NCBI GenBank assembly: GCA_910579015.1
Contig: CAJTRO010000010.1
Location: 1-37,522 of the forward strand
From: an uncultured Dorea sp.
GTDB taxonomy: Bacteria > Bacillota_A > Clostridia > Lachnospirales > Lachnospiraceae
Direction of reading: 5' to 3'
DNA length: 37,522 nucleotides
A program made the position numbers and the translations under genes. Within the stretch, counting starts at the first letter, position 1. Every line of letters begins with the position of its first letter. The notes under the pieces were generated by a model. It worked only from the letters and a program-made list of their open reading frames with translations. It was not told where the DNA came from and made no database searches. This document shows, in pieces, positions 1-7,460 of the stretch.

Positions 1-133
1 TAATTATTATACATCAATATTTTTATTTTGTCAAGAAGCTGGAGAAATTAAGGAAGAATAAAAATATTCCAAAATATGTTAGAATCCAGACATGCTGAAT
101 GAAGCAGCAAAAAAAATCAAGGGAGTGAAAATC

Positions 134-2110
134 GTGGAAAACTTTAAAACGAAAAATGTTAAGGTCGAGTGGAGGATGAAACTATTTACGCATGTGGATT
201 CAGATACACCGCCACCGCGGCAGAAATTATTTAGTCATGTCGAACCGGGGGAAAAACTGCTGGAGCATTTGGACGACCGGCTGATTGTGAAAGAAAACGG
301 AGAAATCGGGCTAAAAAAAGATTACGGAGATGGCATTTATCCGGTGTTTATAGGGACAGCACCGATAATGGAGGAAAACGCTACGGAAATAAAGCATCCC
401 CCGGTTTCAAAAGTTGCGCCAGCGCCTTTATCTTTATCGGTTGTCACAGATATTGGGGCATTCGCTTCCGGTAATTTTGGGTTGAAGCTGTTAGCCGTCA
501 CCAAAAGGATTGAGGAAACTGCTGATAAAGAAATCTGCAGTATAGCTTATGAATTTTCGGTCCAAACCCAATGGGGGCAGTACCGTAAAGAGGTTGCGGC
601 AGAGAATTTGGAAGATTTTACTTGGGTAAGGGAGGCGACCGAAGGCAGGGCATTTTTTTCAGAACGGAAAGACCGAGCTGAATTTGCCGCCTACGTCCAT
701 GAAGTCATCGAAAAAGAGATTGATGGGGTTGAGAGGCGGGTGGTTTACGGCACCAATGGATGGAAAAAAATGGGGGAAAAATATTGGTATGTTTGCGATT
801 CAGGTGTTGTCGGTAATCCGGATATTAACATTAGAGCTGCGTATGATATGAAGTTTGAAATTGTGAAAAACATGTCAAAGAGGGAAAGTATTCAGCGATT
901 CTGGGAGATGGAAGGAATCTGCAGGCGTATGGAGAATGCGCACATGCTTATGACATTTGCATGTATGAGCGTTTTGACCACTATTTTTAAAGCGGCAGGA
1001 TTTCCGATTAAATTTCTGCTTGGCGTTTTTGGAACGACGAATACCTTAAAAACTTCTGTGGCCATGGTATTTTCAAAAATTTTTAACGCACAAGAGCAAA
1101 CTGACCCAGAAGTGACCTTTACTTCAACAGTGGCGGGGATCGAAACTTTTGTGGCAAAATATTCGGACGCAATCCTTCTGGTGGATGATTTCATGCCGGG
1201 GAGTGGAAATGCCAAGCAGTCCGAACTTGACTCAAAATTTGAATTTTTGAGCAGGGCATATGGCGACCGAACAGCTAAGAAGCGGATGACCGTTTTTGCC
1301 AAGCAGGACGTCGAATATCCAGTTCGGGGATGTTGCATGGTTACAGGTGAATTGGTCACGGGTGTTCAATCATCCAGAACACGCGTTCTCAACATAAAAT
1401 TTGAGCAGGGTGATGTCGATAAGGAGATTCTTACCTATTATCAGGAAAATCCGTTGATTTTGCCAACATTTCTGTATGGTTTCATTGATTTTATAACTCA
1501 GAATCAAACGGAAGTCACGAAACTGATAAAACAAAAAATGAAGATGTATAGAAGAATGCTAAACTTTAGCATCGCACGTCTTAATGAGTCTGCAGCGCAT
1601 TCACTTACTACATTGGATGTGTTGGGACTGTACTGGAAGAAGGAGTTACCCGAATATGATATCGACAATGTGACAGAAGTTTGGGCGCAAGGAATCTTGA
1701 TGGTATTTGGTGAAAATGACCGGAGGCTTGCGAATACGGATATGGCAACGGTTATTTTGCAGGCGTTAGAGGAGGCAATGCAGAACTTTCCAGAGAAGGT
1801 CAAAGACATCGAACTGTTATGTAAGGACGACGATGGGATGATTTATCTGGACAGCGAATATATTTATGTGCAGCAAAAATCTCTATACCAGTTTACTAAA
1901 AGTTATTGCAACAAATTCGACATCGAGTTTGTTAAGGACGTGAATATGATAGTTGAAAAGCTCAAGGAGAAGAATCTGCTAGACTACCTTACCAACAGCA
2001 AAGGACATGCGGAATGTGCAAGAAAATTGAAGCAGTCAAAGGGAAATACCAAGAGGTTTCTCTACCTCAAACGTATGGTTATGGAGGCAGTGCTTCAAAA
2101 AGCAAGATAA
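134..2110 (+). CDS. DUF927-like AAA+ ATPase/helicase of an integrated mobile element
   Basis: This is a large protein of about 658 aa, probably a replication or mobilisation ATPase of the integrated element. Numbering from the upstream ATG at 92, a P-loop GTTNTLKTS lies at residues 314-322, with Leu where most P-loops have Gly before the Lys. A Walker B strand AILLVDD follows at about 360-366. The region before it (about 115-300) resembles the DUF927 domain found with mobile-element primase-helicases. I prefer the GTG at 134, because GGGAG stands about 8 nt before it; the in-frame ATG at 92 has no ribosome binding site. The excisionase and integrase genes follow on the same strand, which places it in an integrative element. 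The family assignment is inferred from motif and context, and the exact function is unknown. Confidence 0.7.
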   Translation: MENFKTKNVKVEWRMKLFTHVDSDTPPPRQKLFSHVEPGEKLLEHLDDRLIVKENGEIGLKKDYGDGIYPVFIGTAPIMEENATEIKHPPVSKVAPAPLSLSVVTDIGAFASGNFGLKLLAVTKRIEETADKEICSIAYEFSVQTQWGQYRKEVAAENLEDFTWVREATEGRAFFSERKDRAEFAAYVHEVIEKEIDGVERRVVYGTNGWKKMGEKYWYVCDSGVVGNPDINIRAAYDMKFEIVKNMSKRESIQRFWEMEGICRRMENAHMLMTFACMSVLTTIFKAAGFPIKFLLGVFGTTNTLKTSVAMVFSKIFNAQEQTDPEVTFTSTVAGIETFVAKYSDAILLVDDFMPGSGNAKQSELDSKFEFLSRAYGDRTAKKRMTVFAKQDVEYPVRGCCMVTGELVTGVQSSRTRVLNIKFEQGDVDKEILTYYQENPLILPTFLYGFIDFITQNQTEVTKLIKQKMKMYRRMLNFSIARLNESAAHSLTTLDVLGLYWKKELPEYDIDNVTEVWAQGILMVFGENDRRLANTDMATVILQALEEAMQNFPEKVKDIELLCKDDDGMIYLDSEYIYVQQKSLYQFTKSYCNKFDIEFVKDVNMIVEKLKEKNLLDYLTNSKGHAECARKLKQSKGNTKRFLYLKRMVMEAVLQKAR

Positions 2111-2124
2111 GAGGAGCGGGCAAA

Positions 2125-2187
2125 ATGAGAAAAGGGCAGAGAATATCTGCGCAAGAAAGAAGAAAGCGGAGGGAAATATATGAATAG
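2125..2187 (+). CDS. possible 20-aa leader ORF before the excisionase
   Basis: A short, very basic ORF (20 codons, rich in Arg, Lys and Glu) starts at an ATG about 9 nt after AGAGGAG and ends 8 bases inside the next gene (ATGAATAG overlap). It could couple translation of the excisionase to the upstream gene. It is too short to judge by composition, and it may simply be spacer that contains the excisionase ribosome binding site (GGAGGG at 2168-2173). Confidence 0.25.
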   Translation: MRKGQRISAQERRKRREIYE

Positions 2188-2404
2188 TGTAAATGAGAGA
2201 GCGAGTAATTTAGAAACTGTGGAGATAGAACACATTGCACTAAATGAGAAAAGGCTGCTCGATATTGGAGAATTTCAGGTATACACAAGTTTAGGAAGGA
2301 GCCGAGCAACGCAGTTGGCAAAAGAATCCGGTGCGGTATTCCGGTTTGGTCGTCGCCTTTTGATTGACCGAATAAAATTCGACGCATGGTGCGACCAGCA
2401 GTAG
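2180..2404 (+). CDS. excisionase-like DNA-binding protein (MerR/Xis-type winged helix)
   Basis: This 74-aa protein has the layout of small excisionases next to integrases in Clostridia. A helix-turn-helix segment (about residues 28-50, LLDIGEFQVYTSLGRSRATQL region) is followed by a short beta wing containing FRFGRRLLID and a C-terminal helix. The start is supported by GGAGGG six bases upstream. Such proteins bend attachment-site DNA and steer the integrase towards excision; they often also regulate transcription of the element. The location between the ATPase and the integrase agrees with that role. The assignment rests on family resemblance and context. Confidence 0.75.
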   Translation: MNSVNERASNLETVEIEHIALNEKRLLDIGEFQVYTSLGRSRATQLAKESGAVFRFGRRLLIDRIKFDAWCDQQ

Positions 2405-2464
2405 CCAGCTTGGAGAGACTTATGCCTCTCCAAGAATATCGGTAAGTTAAAGAGGTATTATGGA

Positions 2465-2620
2465 ATGAAAGAAAAGTTAAATATGGAGGCTTTAGTAGAG
2501 AACGAGATGAAAGAACTGGGTGTAGGGAGTACTGAGTTTCTAAAGCGTCATGAAGAAATTATGGCGCTGATTGAAGATAGCAAACTGGCGAAAGGAAAGG
2601 ATACATATGGCGAATGCTAG
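2465..2620 (+). CDS. small acidic hypothetical protein overlapping the integrase start
   Basis: A 51-codon ORF begins at the ATG at 2465 and ends 14 bases inside the integrase gene. The product is helical-looking and charged (many Glu, Lys and Met, one C-terminal Cys) with no recognisable domain. The AGAGG at 2450-2454 lies about 10 nt upstream and could serve as ribosome binding site. The ORF exactly fills the gap between excisionase and integrase, and the ATG/TAG overlap suggests translational coupling with the integrase. Function unknown; the coding call is moderately supported by position and overlap only. Confidence 0.5.
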   Translation: MKEKLNMEALVENEMKELGVGSTEFLKRHEEIMALIEDSKLAKGKDTYGEC

Positions 2621-3803
2621 AGTTCTGCCCAAGGGGATTTACTTGAAAACGAATGGATTATTTGAAGGAAGGTTCCAGTATCAAGGGGAATCTTATACAA
2701 TATATGGAAAGAATGTCAAGAAACTGGAAAAAGACCTTGCGGAGCTGCGTTACGAGGTGGAACATGGTTTAAAAGGAAAGGGCGATAACATGTCGCTGAA
2801 CGCATGGTTTGAGACATGGTTGTATGACTATAAAAGCGAGACAATCAAGGAAAGTACAAGGGTTCGGTATGAAGATTATTATAGGATGTATATCAAGTCA
2901 AAGATGGGGCAGAAGAAAATAGCGCAATTTAAGCCGATTATGATACAGCGTCATTTGAACCAGATGGCAGCCGCAGATTACAGCACAAAGACCATCGCAG
3001 ACACTTATAATATCCTTCACAGTATGTTCAAATTGGCAGTACAGAATGACATTCTATATAGAAATCCATGTGATGCAGTTGTTTTGCCCAAGACAAAGGA
3101 ACGTAAAAGGCGTGTGCTGACGATAGAAGAACAGCAGCTTGTGGTTAAATATTCCAGAGGCCGTCTCTGTGAGCAGCTTGTAAGAGTGGCGCTTGGCACC
3201 GGTATGCGTGCAGGAGAACTGCAGGGGCTCATGTGGAAAGATATTGACTTTAAGAATCGGGAAATTCATGTCAATAGGACACTGGTATACGTTCGGGATA
3301 AGCAGACGAAGAAATATGTTTTCAAGTTCCAAGTGCCGAAAACAAAAAGTGGTATCCGCACGATACCCATGCAGGATGATGTATATAAAGCTCTGCAGCG
3401 TCAGAAATGGCAGATTACGGAAATGAAAATGCGGGAAAAGAGATGGAACGTGAAGCCGGAATTTGAAAATCTGGTATTTTTAACCATTACAGGGAATCCC
3501 AGAAGAAGCAATGATTTTTTAAACGATTTAGAGAGAATAAGGGAAACCATTAATAAGGACAGGAGAAAACAAGCAGAATCAGAAGGTAAAAAACCGGAAT
3601 TAATGGAACATTTTTATCCGCATTCTCTGCGTCACACATTTGCAACAAGGTGTTTTGAGGCCGGGATTGACGTGAAAACTGTACAGTATTATCTTGGACA
3701 CGCTTCTATCGCTGTTACCATGGACTTATACACCCATGTTACCGGGGAGAAAGCATGGTCAGAAATGGAGAAATTGAATCAGTTATACCAGAAATTAGGA
3801 TGA
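2607..3803 (+). CDS. int: tyrosine recombinase / integrase of the mobile element
   Basis: This is a 398-aa site-specific recombinase of the phage/Tn916-like tyrosine integrase family that integrates and excises the element. From the start at 2607, an N-terminal arm-binding region comes first (about 1-55), then a SAM-like core-binding domain (about 60-165), then the catalytic domain. The catalytic residues are all visible: Arg201 (in GMRAGEL), Lys247 (in KTKSG), His339 and Arg342 (HSLRH), His365 (LGHAS) and nucleophile Tyr375 (in MDLYTH). The frame is open back to 2571, but the ATG at 2607 has AAGGAAAGG six bases upstream and matches the usual N-terminus. All catalytic residues being intact suggests a working enzyme. 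Typically the integrase sits at one end of the element, so an attachment site should lie just after it. Confidence 0.93.
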   Translation: MANARVLPKGIYLKTNGLFEGRFQYQGESYTIYGKNVKKLEKDLAELRYEVEHGLKGKGDNMSLNAWFETWLYDYKSETIKESTRVRYEDYYRMYIKSKMGQKKIAQFKPIMIQRHLNQMAAADYSTKTIADTYNILHSMFKLAVQNDILYRNPCDAVVLPKTKERKRRVLTIEEQQLVVKYSRGRLCEQLVRVALGTGMRAGELQGLMWKDIDFKNREIHVNRTLVYVRDKQTKKYVFKFQVPKTKSGIRTIPMQDDVYKALQRQKWQITEMKMREKRWNVKPEFENLVFLTITGNPRRSNDFLNDLERIRETINKDRRKQAESEGKKPELMEHFYPHSLRHTFATRCFEAGIDVKTVQYYLGHASIAVTMDLYTHVTGEKAWSEMEKLNQLYQKLG

Positions 3804-3829
3804 GAGAATAAGGATAGAGCTTCATTCTA

Positions 3830-3858
3830 TACCAAATTAGTACCAAACTTTTACCAAA
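3830..3858 (+). repeat. three phased TACCAAA direct repeats after the integrase (candidate integrase arm sites)
   Basis: TACCAAA occurs at 3830, 3841 and 3852, each 11 bp apart, so all three face the same side of the helix. A weaker relative (TACCAGAAATTAG) overlaps the end of the integrase gene near 3785. Tyrosine integrases bind short direct repeats beside the crossover site with the N-terminal domain, so these are reasonable arm-type sites. The crossover core cannot be identified, because the other end of the element is outside the window. Confidence 0.45.
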
Positions 3859-3998
3859 CTCTTATTGAAATATAATAGTTTTCCGTAGTCAACGGATACC
3901 TTGGAACCCCTTATTTTATGGACTTTCTGTACCATTTGGGCTTATAAAAGAAATTACCTTGGCAACTCTCATTCCTTTAACTACTATAATAACAACGG

Positions 3999-4033
3999 AA
4001 GTCCGTTATCCCTTGTGGATAGCGGACTTTTGC
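3999..4033 (+). terminator. hairpin terminator in the 330-bp gap between integrase and malQ
   Basis: A 13-bp stem (3999-4011 with 4017-4029, one G-U pair) closes a CTTGT loop and is followed by a short T run. It would stop rightward transcription coming out of the integrated element. The rest of the gap (3804-4133) holds the TACCAAA repeats, AT-rich sequence and a second hairpin at 4090-4108; no convincing gene was seen. Confidence 0.6.
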
Positions 4034-4089
4034 TGTTCACAAAGGGAATGTTGCATGTTGTCCGGAGTGTGAGTGCCAGACTTAAGACC

Positions 4090-4108
4090 GGGGCTGTTTA
4101 ACAGCCCC
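4090..4108 (-). terminator. GC-rich hairpin downstream of malQ
   Basis: A perfect stem GGGGCTG/CAGCCCC with a TTTAA loop lies 26 bases after the malQ stop codon. It is likely the end of the leftward glucan operon. There is no T run on the minus strand, so intrinsic termination would be weak or the hairpin may only protect the transcript end. Confidence 0.4.
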
Positions 4109-4133
4109 AATCTGCCCGATGATCAACAGTACA

Positions 4134-5624
4134 TTACCGCCCGTATCTCCTCGTAATAGAAAGAATCTCTTCTTTAAGCTCATCCGTCAGATCTTCCTTC
4201 GTAAGTCTCCACTTCCAGTTATTCCCCACCGTTGACGGCTTGTTCATGCGGCAGCTGTTGTCAAGTCCCATATAATCCTGCATCGGGATGATACAGGTCT
4301 TGGCGTTGCTCCTCATAACCAGTGAGATGAACGACTTATACAGATGCTCCTTCGGTGTATAATGATCGCACATATAATCCCTTGCGGCGTTGAGTTCGCC
4401 GTTTGTGATAGAATCCAGCCATCCAACGAGTGTCTCGTTGTCGTGGGTTCCGGTGTACGCAACGCTGTTCTCTGCATAATTATGAGGCAGGTAATCACAG
4501 GCGGAGCCGGTATCTCTGGAATCAAACGCGAATTCAAGAACCTTCATTCCAGGAAAGCCGCTCTCATGGACCAGCCAGCGGACAGAATCGGTCACATATC
4601 CCAGATCCTCGGCGATCACATCATGATGTCCCAGATGCTGTTCCATGCACTGGAACAATTCGATGCCGGGGCCCTTCTCCCAGTGGCCGTCTGCGGCGGA
4701 AGCCGCCCCGTAAGGGATAGAGTAGTACTCATCGAAACCACGGAAGTGGTCGATACGCAGTACGTCATACATCTGGAAGCAATATGCCAGACGGGAGATC
4801 CACCACTTATAATTCGTTTCCTTATGGTACTCCCAGCGGTAGAGCGGATTTCCCCAGAGCTGTCCGTCGGCAGAGAATCCGTCCGGCGGGCAGCCGGCTA
4901 CCGCAAGAGGCACGTTCTTTTCATCCAGCTGGAACAACTCCGGATGCGCCCAGGTATCCGCGCTGTCCATCGCCACATAGATCGGGATATCTCCGATCAG
5001 ACGGATACCCTTCTGGTTGGCGTATGTTTTCAGATCGCTCCACTGTTCATGGAACTTGAATTGCAGATATTGATGGAACTCAACATATGGATATAATTCA
5101 TTATAATATTCATCTATGGCCGAGCTCTTGCGCAGACGGATATCTTCCGGCCACTGATACCACGGAAGATTGTTATACTGCTCCTTGATCGCCATGAAGA
5201 GGGCGTAGTCGGTCAGCCACCATTTGTTCTTTCTTACAAAATGCTGGTAATCATGATTCTCGGTGATCCAGCTTCTGCGATAGGCTATTTCAAGCAGAGC
5301 GTAACGGGCTTTGTAAATCTTCTCATAATCTACAGTATCTGCCTGATCACCGAAATCGAATTTATCGCATTCCTCCTGATGAAGGATGCCTTCCTCGACC
5401 AGAGCATCCAGATTTATGAAATAAGGGTTTCCGGCAAAAGTGGAAAATGACTGGTAAGGCGAGTCTCCATAGCTGGTAGGCCCAAGAGGAAGGATCTGCC
5501 AGTAGGACTGCCCGGCTTCTTTCAGCCAGTCGATAAAATCATATGCGCTCTGAGAAAAACAGCCGATGCCATAGCGTGACGGCAGGCTGGTGATGGGAAG
5601 AAGAATCCCTGCTGTTCGTTTCAT
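4134..5624 (-). CDS. malQ: 4-alpha-glucanotransferase (amylomaltase, GH77)
   Basis: This 496-aa protein transfers alpha-1,4-glucan segments between maltodextrins in the cytoplasm and releases glucose; it is the usual partner of maltodextrin uptake and of glucan phosphorylase or glucosidases. The length is normal for bacterial MalQ. The GH77 signatures are visible: nucleophile Asp292 in LRIDHFRG, acid/base Glu339 in IAEDLG, and Asp395 in TGTHDNET, plus the N-terminal GILLPITSLPSRYGIG motif. The start has a strong AGGAGGT about 7 nt upstream. It is the last gene of a leftward set with two GH13 glucosidases. The 138-bp gap before it may hold a second promoter, although I see no confident -35/-10 pair there. 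Confidence 0.96.
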   Translation of the reverse strand: MKRTAGILLPITSLPSRYGIGCFSQSAYDFIDWLKEAGQSYWQILPLGPTSYGDSPYQSFSTFAGNPYFINLDALVEEGILHQEECDKFDFGDQADTVDYEKIYKARYALLEIAYRRSWITENHDYQHFVRKNKWWLTDYALFMAIKEQYNNLPWYQWPEDIRLRKSSAIDEYYNELYPYVEFHQYLQFKFHEQWSDLKTYANQKGIRLIGDIPIYVAMDSADTWAHPELFQLDEKNVPLAVAGCPPDGFSADGQLWGNPLYRWEYHKETNYKWWISRLAYCFQMYDVLRIDHFRGFDEYYSIPYGAASAADGHWEKGPGIELFQCMEQHLGHHDVIAEDLGYVTDSVRWLVHESGFPGMKVLEFAFDSRDTGSACDYLPHNYAENSVAYTGTHDNETLVGWLDSITNGELNAARDYMCDHYTPKEHLYKSFISLVMRSNAKTCIIPMQDYMGLDNSCRMNKPSTVGNNWKWRLTKEDLTDELKEEILSITRRYGR

Positions 5625-5762
5625 AAATGTTACCTCCTATACTTCCGTGGTTTGAATGAGAGAACCAGGATTTATAACATAAATGTACATCTTTTTAAGA
5701 AAAAACGCAATGTGAATCTGACATTTTAACGGTATTCTTATAAAAAATTTTGGATTTTGTCT

Positions 5763-7427
5763 TTAACGCATCAGCACGAATGCTTCATATGGCTTTACGG
5801 CAAAATTATCCCGTTCATAATCATTTTCCATATTGGAGATCAGACAGGAGGCGCCGGCAAATTCTTCCGGTATGGCAAAAGGTACTTCCTGATCCGTAAA
5901 ATTGCAGACGGTCAGCAGTTTTTGGTCGTCCAGCGTTCTGGTGTAGACAAATAATTCTTCGCTGTCCTCAAGCAGAGGCTCGTATCTGCCGTATACCATG
6001 ATCGGATTTTCTTTTCTAAGAGCGATCAGCTTCCTGTAATAATGGAACACGGAGTCAGGATCAGCTGTCTCGGCTTTGGCGTTGATCTCCCTGTAATTGG
6101 GATTGACGGCAATCCAGGGGGTTCCTGTAGTGAAGCCGGCCTGTTCGCTGTCGTCCCACTGTACCGGTGTCCTGGCATTGTCACGGCTTCTAAAGGTGAT
6201 GCACGGCCAGAAGTCTTCATGGGAGACCTTACCGCTTAAGCACCATTCCCTGTAAGCGTTGATGCTTTCGATGTCGCGGAAATCTTCGGGGCTTTCAAAG
6301 GGATAGTTCGTCATGCCAAGCTCCTCGCCCTGGTAGATGTAAGGAGAACCCTGCATCATGTGGAGACAGGTGGCAAGCATCTTGGCGGATGCTTCGCGGT
6401 ATTTGGGGCGGTCGTCTCCGAAGCGGGAAACAGCCCTTGGCTGGTCATGGTTATCCCAGAACAGGCTGTTCCATGCTTTCCCGTACAGCTCTGTCTGCCA
6501 GTGAGTCAGGATCATTTTCAGTTTCGTAAGCTGCCATTTCTGATCGTCCCATTTCCCGTATCTGCCGTGGTTATCCACGTGCTCGAACTGGAATACCATG
6601 TTAAGCTCCTGGGTGTCCTCTCCGGCATACTGCTTAGCAAGTTTTGGGGTAACGCCGGGTGTTTCGCCTACGGTCATGATATCATATTTAGACAGGACCT
6701 TTTCGTTCATCTCCTTAAGATATCTGTGGACGTTTGGACCGTGAACGCAGTAAGGAGAGTAGTCGCCGTAGAACCCTGTTACAGGACCGTCGGGCATCTC
6801 CTCTGTCTTTGAGATCATGCTGATCACGTCCATGCGGAATCCGTCTATGCCTTTATTGCACCACCAGGTCATCATATCAAAGACTTCCTTACGGACCCTG
6901 GGGTTATCCCAGTTGAGATCCGGCTGTTTTCTGGAAAACAGATGCAGATAATACATGGAAGTCTCCTCGTCATACTGCCATGCAGAACCGCCGAAGCAGG
7001 AGCCCCAGTTGTTAGGAGGCATGTTCTCGCCCGCTCCTTCTCTCCAGATATAGTAATCGCGGTATTCATTCTCCTTTGATCTGCGGCTCTCAATGAACCA
7101 TCTGTGTTCGTCGGAGGTGTGGTTTACCACCAGATCCATGACCACACGGAGCCCTCTTTTGTGAGCCTCTGAAAGCATCTCATCGAAGTCCTCCATGGTT
7201 CCAAACTCCTCCATGATTGCCTGGTAATCGCTGATATCATAGCCGTTGTCGTCATTTGGCGATTGGTAGACGGGAGAGAGCCAGAGTACGTCGACTCCCA
7301 GGTATTTCAGGTAATCCAGACGGCTGGTGATCCCTTTGATATCACCGATCCCGTCTCCGTTGCTGTCCATAAAACTGCGGGGGTAGATCTGATAGATCAC
7401 CGCCTCTTTCCACCATGTTCTGTTCAT
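5763..7427 (-). CDS. GH13_31 oligo-1,6-glucosidase (isomaltase-type alpha-glucosidase)
   Basis: This 554-aa cytoplasmic exo-glucosidase has the full GH13 TIM barrel: DLVVNH (region I, about 98-103), GFRMDV with nucleophile Asp200, GETPG with acid/base Glu255, and NHDQPR with His327-Asp328. The N-terminal ion site DSNGDGIGD (21-29) is intact. The residue after the nucleophile is Val201. In the oligo-1,6-glucosidase/maltase group, Val at this place is established to favour alpha-1,6 links, whereas Ala or Thr favours alpha-1,4 links, so I predict isomaltose, panose or isomalto-oligosaccharide hydrolysis. AAGGAGG precedes the start by about 10 nt. Only 33 bp separate it from the upstream GH13 gene, which indicates one transcript. 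Confidence 0.93.
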   Translation of the reverse strand: MNRTWWKEAVIYQIYPRSFMDSNGDGIGDIKGITSRLDYLKYLGVDVLWLSPVYQSPNDDNGYDISDYQAIMEEFGTMEDFDEMLSEAHKRGLRVVMDLVVNHTSDEHRWFIESRRSKENEYRDYYIWREGAGENMPPNNWGSCFGGSAWQYDEETSMYYLHLFSRKQPDLNWDNPRVRKEVFDMMTWWCNKGIDGFRMDVISMISKTEEMPDGPVTGFYGDYSPYCVHGPNVHRYLKEMNEKVLSKYDIMTVGETPGVTPKLAKQYAGEDTQELNMVFQFEHVDNHGRYGKWDDQKWQLTKLKMILTHWQTELYGKAWNSLFWDNHDQPRAVSRFGDDRPKYREASAKMLATCLHMMQGSPYIYQGEELGMTNYPFESPEDFRDIESINAYREWCLSGKVSHEDFWPCITFRSRDNARTPVQWDDSEQAGFTTGTPWIAVNPNYREINAKAETADPDSVFHYYRKLIALRKENPIMVYGRYEPLLEDSEELFVYTRTLDDQKLLTVCNFTDQEVPFAIPEEFAGASCLISNMENDYERDNFAVKPYEAFVLMR

Positions 7428-7460
7428 AAGTTTTCGTCCTCCTTAAAAACGATAGTTAGT

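Noticed and set aside
3901..4101. 66-aa rightward ORF after the integrase
   Set aside because: No ribosome binding site, no family resemblance, and it runs through the terminator hairpin at 3999-4029.
3804..4133. tRNA gene as integration target
   Set aside because: I looked for a T-arm and acceptor pairing near the element end and found none; the hairpins there are simple stems.
4344..5096. 250-aa ORF antisense to malQ
   Set aside because: The other strand carries all GH77 catalytic motifs and a strong ribosome binding site; the antisense product has no recognisable domain.
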